From: Vulcanimicrobiota bacterium
GTDB lineage: Bacteria; Vulcanimicrobiota; Vulcanimicrobiia; Vulcanimicrobiales; Vulcanimicrobiaceae
Direction: 5' to 3'
Assembly: GCA_019247395.1 (NCBI GenBank)
Contig: JAFAOZ010000063.1
Location: 1-10,581, forward strand
DNA length: 10,581 bases
The translations under genes and the position numbers were made by a program. The notes below the pieces were generated by a model, which was not told the origin of the DNA, did not search any database, and saw only the letters and a program-made list of their open reading frames with translations. Shown piece after piece: positions 5,609 through 10,581 of this stretch. Position 1 is the stretch's first letter; each line of letters begins with the position of its first letter.

Positions 5609-7369
5609 CTAGGACGAGGACCCGAACGAAAACTGGGCTTCGTGGAGACGCGCATACGCGCCCCCTTTGGCGAGCAGTTGATCGTGGGTGCCGATTTCGA
5701 CGACGCGTCCCGCCTCGATAAAGAGCACCTTATTCGCGCGGCGGACGGTCGAGAGGCGATGTGCGATGATGAGGGTCGTGCGCCCCGGTAGGAGACGGTC
5801 GAGTGCTTGCTCGATCATCGCTTCCGAATGCGTGTCCAGCGCGCTGGTCGCTTCGTCGAGTATCAGAATGCGCGGATCGCGCAGCACCGCGCGCGCGATG
5901 GCGATGCGTTGACGCTCTCCGCCCGAGAGCCGAACGCCGCGCTCGCCGACTTGCGTCGCATATCCGTCCGCAAAGTTCCGGACGTAATCGTCCACGTTTG
6001 CATCACGCGCCGCGGCGCGCACTTCGTCGTCGGTCGCGGTGATGCGGCCATAGCGAATGTTTTCGAGGACCGAGCCCCGGAAGAGCTGCACGTCTTGCGG
6101 CACGATGGCGATCGCCGCGCGAAGGTCCGAGAGGCGGACGCCGGCGATATCGACGCCGTCGAGCAGAACGCGTCCCTCTTGCGGCTGATAAAAGCGCGGG
6201 ACGAGATTCACCATCGACGTTTTGCCGGCGCCGGACGGTCCGACGAGCGCGACGACTTCGCCGGCTTCGATCGTCGCGTTCACGTCGCGCAATGCGGGCG
6301 GCTCGTTCGGCTTGTAGCGTAACGTCACGCCGTCAAACTCAATGCGTCCACGCACCGACGGCAGCGGCGTTGCTTGCGGCGGATCGCGCACTTCGACCGG
6401 CAAATCGAGCAACTCGAAAACGCGGCCGGCGCCGACGAGCGCCTTGCTGATGTCGCCGAAAAAGGCCGCGACGCGATTCATCGGATTCATCAGGTTTACC
6501 AACAGGCCCCAGTACATAAAGACCTTGCCCGTATCGAGCCTCCCGACGAGCACTTCGCGGACCGAGAGCCACATGATTCCGACGACGGCGGCGACCATAA
6601 TCGTCGAGATGACCAGCGGCTGCGTTTGAATGAACTGCGTCAGCTTCATGTAGGCGCCGAAAAAGTCGTCGTTGCGACTGCGAAAGCGCGCGATTTCGAA
6701 CTCTTCGCGGCCGAACGACTTGACGACGCGCTGGCCGCTCAAAACCTCGGAGAGGTTGGCGGTGAGGTCGGCGATCCGTTGCTGTGCGCGCTGCGTGCTG
6801 ACCGAGATCAGGCGTTGAAAGTTCGAAACGGCGATAGAGACGATCGGAGCGACCAGGACGAGCGAGAGCGTCAGCAGCCAATCCAAGTAGATCATCGTGG
6901 CAAACGATGAGATGAACGTTGCGAGCGCCACGACGAGCTGCGGTACCGAAACGCTCACGGCGTCGATCATAATCTGCAGATCGGTCGCGAAACGCGCGAT
7001 CAGCTCCCCGGGACGCCATTTATCGAACTCGCCCAGCGGTAAGTTCAAAAGCCGCTCGAAGAGCCGCACGCGAAGCCGCGCGACTAAATGCTGACCGCTC
7101 CACGCGGTGAGATACGTCTGGCCATAGATTGCGGCGTTTGCCATGATCAGCGCGATCGAGGTAAGACCCAGCGCCAGGTAGAGCGCTTTCAAGTCGGGCG
7201 GCCGACCGTGCAGCGGCACCAGCACCTGATTGATGATGATACGAAAGGCCAGCGGGGGTACGATGGAAAGGATGCCGGCGAGCACGCCCATCGTCATGGC
7301 GAGTGCGAGGCGGGGATAATAGGGACGCGCCTCACGCGCCAGGCGTAGCAGAATCGAACCGCGGGTCAC
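5609..7369 (-). CDS. MsbA-like homodimeric ABC exporter (fused membrane and ATPase domains)
   Basis: This 586-residue protein is a half-transporter of the MsbA/LmrA type that works as a homodimer in the inner membrane. The first 320 residues form a type IV exporter domain with about six transmembrane helices. The ATPase follows, with Walker A GPSGAGKT (377-384), Q-loop Gln425, signature LSGGE (481-485), Walker B ILILDE (501-506) and H-loop His537. A single consensus ATP site per chain fits a homodimer. MsbA proteins flip lipid A or lipids, while relatives pump drugs; the substrate is not decidable here. The start is GTG at 7369, with only a weak purine-rich stretch upstream. It stands alone, 152 bp before cysC on the same strand and divergent from the zinc-finger membrane protein gene. 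The link to rfbBA is only general (envelope). Confidence 0.92.
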   Translation of the reverse strand: MTRGSILLRLAREARPYYPRLALAMTMGVLAGILSIVPPLAFRIIINQVLVPLHGRPPDLKALYLALGLTSIALIMANAAIYGQTYLTAWSGQHLVARLRVRLFERLLNLPLGEFDKWRPGELIARFATDLQIMIDAVSVSVPQLVVALATFISSFATMIYLDWLLTLSLVLVAPIVSIAVSNFQRLISVSTQRAQQRIADLTANLSEVLSGQRVVKSFGREEFEIARFRSRNDDFFGAYMKLTQFIQTQPLVISTIMVAAVVGIMWLSVREVLVGRLDTGKVFMYWGLLVNLMNPMNRVAAFFGDISKALVGAGRVFELLDLPVEVRDPPQATPLPSVRGRIEFDGVTLRYKPNEPPALRDVNATIEAGEVVALVGPSGAGKTSMVNLVPRFYQPQEGRVLLDGVDIAGVRLSDLRAAIAIVPQDVQLFRGSVLENIRYGRITATDDEVRAAARDANVDDYVRNFADGYATQVGERGVRLSGGERQRIAIARAVLRDPRILILDEATSALDTHSEAMIEQALDRLLPGRTTLIIAHRLSTVRRANKVLFIEAGRVVEIGTHDQLLAKGGAYARLHEAQFSFGSSS

Positions 7370-7455
7370 GCAGCAACCGTCTTGCCGCCCTTGCGCGGTG
7401 AAACCTCCCCTCGCGCATCCCGGTACGTGATGGTGGCAGTACAGCCGGGAGGATC

Positions 7456-7461
7456 GGAAAG
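7456..7461 (+). promoter_or_regulatory. Ribosome-binding site of the zinc-finger membrane protein gene
   Basis: GGAAAG lies 6 nt before the ATG at 7468. A stronger GGGAGG at 7447-7452 is 15 nt away, too far to be the main site for this start. Confidence 0.5.
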
Positions 7462-7467
7462 AAATTC

Positions 7468-8040
7468 ATGGACTGTTATTTTCACTCGAACGTACCGTCG
7501 GTTGCCCCGTGCAGCGAATGCGGGAAACCGATCTGCGCAACGTGCCGCGACGAGCGCGGCGGATGCCCGAGTTGCCGGCTCGCCTCTAAGGTCGAGGCGG
7601 CGACGGCAACGCGGCAGCAGATTCCGGGAGCCGTGCCGCCACGGCCGGCGCCGGCGAGCGTGCGCCCGCGCGCAACGATCGTCGCTCCGTCAGATCCGCC
7701 CGAATCACGGGCGCTCGTCGCGCTCGGATATCCGCTTTGGCCGCTCGCCCTCGTCTCGTTGCTTGACCGAAAGCAGACGCGAAAGCTTCGCCGCCAAGCG
7801 ATGCAGGCGCTCGGATTCAATGCCGGATTCTGGGGATTCTGGGCGCTGCTCTGGCTCATCGCGCAGGTGCCGTTCATGGGATTCTCGGCGTGGGTCTTGA
7901 TGCCGCTGCTGCCGATCCTCTTCCTCGTCGCCAGCGTCTACTACGGAATCAAGACGTGGAACGGGGACGACGTGCGCGTTCCGGTGATATCGAGCTGGAT
8001 CGAGGATCGCTTCCCTCAGGAGGAAGCGAACTCGCGATAA
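7468..8040 (+). CDS. B-box-type zinc-finger / DUF4870-like membrane protein
   Basis: This 190-residue protein has no firmly known function. Its first 36 residues hold eight putative zinc ligands, Cys3, His6, Cys15, Cys18, Cys23, Cys26, Cys33 and Cys36, in paired CxxH/CxxC spacing like a B-box finger. A Pro/Ala-rich linker follows (about 48-80). From about residue 82 the sequence resembles DUF4870: a first hydrophobic segment (84-98), a charged stretch RKQTRKLRRQAMQALGFN (101-118), then two strongly hydrophobic, Trp/Phe-rich segments (119-135 and 140-160) and a soluble tail. The zinc module would face the cytoplasm if the basic loop does. Both domain names are pattern recognition by eye. Its last 25 bp overlap the end of the photolyase gene on the other strand. 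Bacterial proteins with this pairing are usually annotated as hypothetical. Confidence 0.8.
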   Translation: MDCYFHSNVPSVAPCSECGKPICATCRDERGGCPSCRLASKVEAATATRQQIPGAVPPRPAPASVRPRATIVAPSDPPESRALVALGYPLWPLALVSLLDRKQTRKLRRQAMQALGFNAGFWGFWALLWLIAQVPFMGFSAWVLMPLLPILFLVASVYYGIKTWNGDDVRVPVISSWIEDRFPQEEANSR

Positions 8041-9443
8041 CGGCGCAGAAAGGCGCGCGCCTCGACCGCGTGATCGAGCGACGGCACCGCATAGCTTTGC
8101 GCGTCGTAGAGCGATAACGCGAGCTGCGCGGAGCTGGAGCGGCGTCCGTACCACTCGTCGAGCGGCACGTGGCGCAGTTCGGGAATCCAGTGCCTGACGT
8201 AGAGACCGGCCGGATCGTAGCGGCGCCGCTGGCGCTCCGGGTTATAAATACGTGGATACTGTGCCATGTCGGCACCGACCCCGGCGATCCACTGCCAGTT
8301 TCCCGTTGCTAACGCAAGATCGTCCTCGATGAGGAACCGATCCCATTCGTCGCGTCCGATGCGCCAATCAACACCAAGGTCGAAGCAGAGCCAGGACGCC
8401 GCAACCGCTCGAACGTGCGGATGCATCCAGCCGCTCGCGCGCAGCTGACGAACTCCGGCATCAACGAGCGGATACCCAGTCGTGCCGCGACGCCACGATT
8501 CCAGCTCGCGATGCGAGCGCTGCCATTCGAAGCCGCGCATCTTCTCTTGCAACGGCTCGTCGTTCGTACGCGGATGGAACCAAGAGAGCTGCAGCAAGAA
8601 GTCGCGATGCGCGATCGCGCGCAGAAATAAGCGAAGCGAGATTCGTTCCTCGCTCAGCATGAATGGATCGCCGATCCGATCCCGTACCGCGCGCACGATC
8701 GTTCGCGCTGAGATTGCGCCGAAGGAGAGCAGCGCGGAAAGGTGCGAGGTTCGATCGTCGGCCGGAACCTTCGACGCTATGGCGTATTGGGCGGCGTCCT
8801 CTCGGAGAAAACGCTCGAATGCGCGCCGCGCATGCGCGGGACCCGAGGCAACGGCGGCCGGCTCGCCGCCGAACTCATCCAAATGCGGCAGCGCCTCGCT
8901 CCCCGCATCGCAACGCGCGAAACGCAAGAGCAGTGGATGTTCGTAGGACGCAATCGGAAGCTGCGACCATGCCTCGAAGTATGGCGCGAATGCGCGATAG
9001 CCGGCTCCGTCGCCGGTGCGAACCGCGGCGGTCTCTTCGGGCCCGACCGCGGGAGCGTCGTGAACCATCGTCGCTGCAAGGCCGTTCTCCTCGAGCTCGG
9101 ACTGCAACCGGTTGTCCCGATCCATGGCAGCGCCGTCATACCGTACGCTCCAAGCCGCGCCCGTTGCGCCGATTTCGCGCGCGAGTGCCGTAATGATCGC
9201 AGCCGGCTTACCTCGGCGGACGCAGAGCGCGCTGCCGCGCTCGCGAAGCTCCGTATCGAGCGAACGGATCGATTCACAATAAAAACCGGCACGGCGCGGC
9301 GATCGTTTGAGACGCTCGCCGGTCGCGTCGTCGATAACGAGCAGCGGAAAGACCGCGCCGTGTGCCGCCGCGGCCGCCAGTCCCGCGTGGTCGTCGAGAC
9401 GCAGGTCGTTCGTGAAGCGATAAATGAACGGCCGCTCCGCCAT
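8016..9443 (-). CDS. phrB: Deoxyribodipyrimidine photolyase (cryptochrome/photolyase family)
   Basis: This 475-residue flavoprotein would use blue or near-UV light to split UV-induced pyrimidine dimers. The N-terminal antenna domain starts with RFTNDLRLDDH. The FAD-binding helical domain shows TSHLSALLSFG (232-242), TGYPLVDAGVRQLRASGWMH (322-341), NWQW (382-385) and RIYNP (398-402). By alignment to E. coli PhrB from memory, all three electron-transfer tryptophans are kept (Trp307, Trp360, Trp383). The residue facing FAD N5, Asn378 in E. coli, is Ala379 here. The open frame runs back to 9755 through the anti-sigma gene, but homology and the ATG at 9443 fix the start; no strong ribosome-binding site precedes it. 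It begins 19 bp after the anti-sigma stop, so it is probably the third gene of the sigma operon. Classical CPD repair is likely, but a cryptochrome-like or 6-4 activity is not excluded. Confidence 0.92.
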   Translation of the reverse strand: MAERPFIYRFTNDLRLDDHAGLAAAAAHGAVFPLLVIDDATGERLKRSPRRAGFYCESIRSLDTELRERGSALCVRRGKPAAIITALAREIGATGAAWSVRYDGAAMDRDNRLQSELEENGLAATMVHDAPAVGPEETAAVRTGDGAGYRAFAPYFEAWSQLPIASYEHPLLLRFARCDAGSEALPHLDEFGGEPAAVASGPAHARRAFERFLREDAAQYAIASKVPADDRTSHLSALLSFGAISARTIVRAVRDRIGDPFMLSEERISLRLFLRAIAHRDFLLQLSWFHPRTNDEPLQEKMRGFEWQRSHRELESWRRGTTGYPLVDAGVRQLRASGWMHPHVRAVAASWLCFDLGVDWRIGRDEWDRFLIEDDLALATGNWQWIAGVGADMAQYPRIYNPERQRRRYDPAGLYVRHWIPELRHVPLDEWYGRRSSSAQLALSLYDAQSYAVPSLDHAVEARAFLRRYREFASS

Positions 9444-9462
9444 GGAGCGCCCAGGTTCAGCG

Positions 9463-10038
9463 TTACGGCGCGGAATACCGCCGATGCATAGCGGCGCGGC
9501 AAATCGCGCCATCCTTGGCGCGGTCGCCCGAGCTCGTCGCGACCGTGCACTGCAGCGGAATGCCGCGAGCGTCGATTCGCAGGTTGAGCGTCGTAACCGT
9601 CGCGGCTCCGACCGACAGCGATTCGGCGCGCCCTTGGAGTCGGGGCATGGTTTGCGTGCCGAGCGCCGCGAGCGCGCGGGCCTCCGGCGGCGAGATCGAC
9701 GCCGTCGTCGAGGCAGGCCGTACCTGATGTTCGGCAAGCCCGATGCCGGCGGCAATCACGATTGCCGCGGCCAAGGCAGCGGCCCATGCGCCGGCGCGCC
9801 CCGGTGCCCTACGCCGCGAAAGCGAACGCAAATTCGGTTGCCAGCGTTCCGCGTCGCGCGCCTGCGCGATCGTGCCCATCACCCGTTCGATCTCGCGTTC
9901 GCCACCGAGATCGCGCAGACAGTGCCCACACCCGGCGAGATGCGCGCGATACGCATCGCGTTGCGCGTCGGTCGCCTCGTTTACGGCGATCGTTCCTGCC
10001 AGACGTTCCGCGCCGGCGCAATCGACTCGTCCGTTCAA
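9463..10038 (-). CDS. Zinc-type membrane anti-sigma factor with TonB-C-like domain
   Basis: This 191-residue protein has three parts. Residues 1-50 carry a zinc anti-sigma signature, His33-x3-Cys37-x2-Cys40, with Cys7 as a possible fourth ligand. Such domains hold an ECF sigma factor inactive in the cytoplasm. An Arg-rich stretch (71-81) precedes one transmembrane helix (about 84-101). The outer part ends in NLRIDARGIPLQCTVATSSG followed by a Cys180-containing segment and RRYSAP. This resembles the C-terminal domain of TonB-type proteins (dG.v..c.v..SSG...D...c), with Cys164 and Cys180 able to form a disulfide. The TTG start at 10036-10038 overlaps the sigma TGA as TTGA and has AAGGAGG 10 nt upstream. 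Context makes it the partner of the sigma factor. The signal sensed is unknown, and the TonB-C assignment is moderate. Confidence 0.85.
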   Translation of the reverse strand: MNGRVDCAGAERLAGTIAVNEATDAQRDAYRAHLAGCGHCLRDLGGEREIERVMGTIAQARDAERWQPNLRSLSRRRAPGRAGAWAAALAAAIVIAAGIGLAEHQVRPASTTASISPPEARALAALGTQTMPRLQGRAESLSVGAATVTTLNLRIDARGIPLQCTVATSSGDRAKDGAICRAAMHRRYSAP

Positions 10039-10574
10039 ATCTCCGTGTCCTCCTTCATCACGCCGCGCAACACTCGCATTGCGCGACAGACCCGTTGGCG
10101 CACGGCCTCGGGCGTCGCTCCCAAAATCTGTGCGGCTTCAGCGGACGAATAGCCCGCGTAGCTCGTGAGCAACAGCGCCGCCGACTGCTCGGGCGCGAGC
10201 CGTGCGAGCGCAGCTTGCAAATCCACCGAGGCGGCACTGCGCTCATCGACGCTCCACGTTCGCAGCGATGCCGCCGGCCGGTCGATGTCGCGATCGAGCG
10301 GCAGTATCCGCAGAATTCGCTTGCGTCGCAAGAATGAAATGCCGGCGTTCGTCGCCGCGCGGTAGAGCCAGCCGGCATTAAGCTCCCGCGACGGATCCGC
10401 AGAGAGCATGCGATATGCCGAGAGAAAGACTTCCTGCGTTAAATCGAGCGCCGACTCCGCGTCGCCCACCATCCGGCGCAGATAGCGCGCGAGCTTCGTC
10501 TGATACTCGAGCACGAGTGCTTCCGTCCGCGCCTGCGCGCGGGCGGTTGTCTCGGCCTCATGGCACGCCTCCAC
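10035..10574 (-). CDS. ECF-family RNA polymerase sigma factor
   Basis: This protein (179 residues from a GTG at 10574) is a group 4 sigma-70 factor. Region 2 covers about 18-88, with LARYLRRMVGD and DLTQEVFLSAYRML typical of the core-binding and -10 recognition helices. Region 4 covers about 118-172, with LARLAPEQSAALLLTSYAGYSSAEAAQILGA in the expected -35 recognition helix-turn-helix (shown in part) and a following RQRVCRAMRVLR helix. Regions 1.1 and 3 are absent, as usual for ECF factors. The GTG is only a candidate start: the reading frame remains open to the window edge and no well-spaced ribosome-binding site is seen, so the true start may lie upstream. It is coupled to the anti-sigma gene by a 4-bp overlap. 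Likely targets include its own operon with the photolyase, by analogy with other ECF loci. Confidence 0.9.
   Translation of the reverse strand: MEACHEAETTARAQARTEALVLEYQTKLARYLRRMVGDAESALDLTQEVFLSAYRMLSADPSRELNAGWLYRAATNAGISFLRRKRILRILPLDRDIDRPAASLRTWSVDERSAASVDLQAALARLAPEQSAALLLTSYAGYSSAEAAQILGATPEAVRQRVCRAMRVLRGVMKEDTEI
10049..10055 (-). promoter_or_regulatory. Ribosome-binding site supporting the TTG start of the anti-sigma factor
   Basis: AAGGAGG on the reverse strand lies inside the end of the sigma gene, 10 nt before the TTG at 10038. It supports this rare start and strong, coupled translation of the anti-sigma factor. Confidence 0.75.
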
Positions 10575-10581
10575 GACCTTA

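Noticed and set aside
9444..9755. N-terminal extension of the photolyase frame by 104 residues
   Set aside because: The extension is an Arg-rich shadow of the anti-sigma gene in another frame, and photolyase homology begins at the ATG at 9443.

Overview
The window is about 10.6 kb of high-GC, tightly packed bacterial DNA. It holds eleven protein genes: nine complete, one cut by the left edge (rpsB) and one at the right edge whose start is uncertain (an ECF sigma factor). No tRNA, rRNA, CRISPR array, insertion sequence or phage gene was recognised, and no gene-free stretch reaches 300 bases. GTG and TTG starts, stop/start overlaps and overlapping gene tails are frequent. The host is a bacterium (S2, CsrA, ECF sigma). 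The mixture of genes and the high GC suggest an uncultured soil or environmental lineage such as Eremiobacterota (WPS-2), but that is an impression from protein style, not something the sequence proves.

Left part (1-2106): the 5' end of rpsB runs leftward from a good extended -10 promoter through a structured leader. Diverging from it are rfbB and rfbA, joined by a GTGA stop/start overlap, which make dTDP-4-keto-6-deoxyglucose for surface polysaccharide. rfbC and rfbD are not here.

Middle (2068-5608): a TauE/SafE-type membrane permease and csrA both point left, separated by a 159-bp spacer with a triple 13-bp direct repeat and a long GC-rich hairpin. A small VOC protein diverges from csrA, and its ribosome-binding site carries the core CsrA recognition sequence. 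Then come sat and cysC (leftward, ATGA overlap, own -10 element), which turn sulfate into APS and PAPS. The TauE-type permease could plausibly handle a sulfur oxyanion for this pathway.

Right part (5609-10581): an MsbA-like homodimeric ABC exporter points left. A zinc-finger/DUF4870-like membrane protein points right. Finally there is a compact leftward cluster: ECF sigma factor, zinc-type membrane anti-sigma factor with a TonB-C-like outer domain, and a DNA photolyase. This last cluster is the most interesting part of the window. It resembles in logic the RpoE-ChrR singlet-oxygen response of Rhodobacter, which also controls a photolyase, but here the photolyase sits in the same apparent operon and the anti-sigma factor has a different sensor domain. 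The photolyase also has Ala where Asn normally contacts FAD N5.
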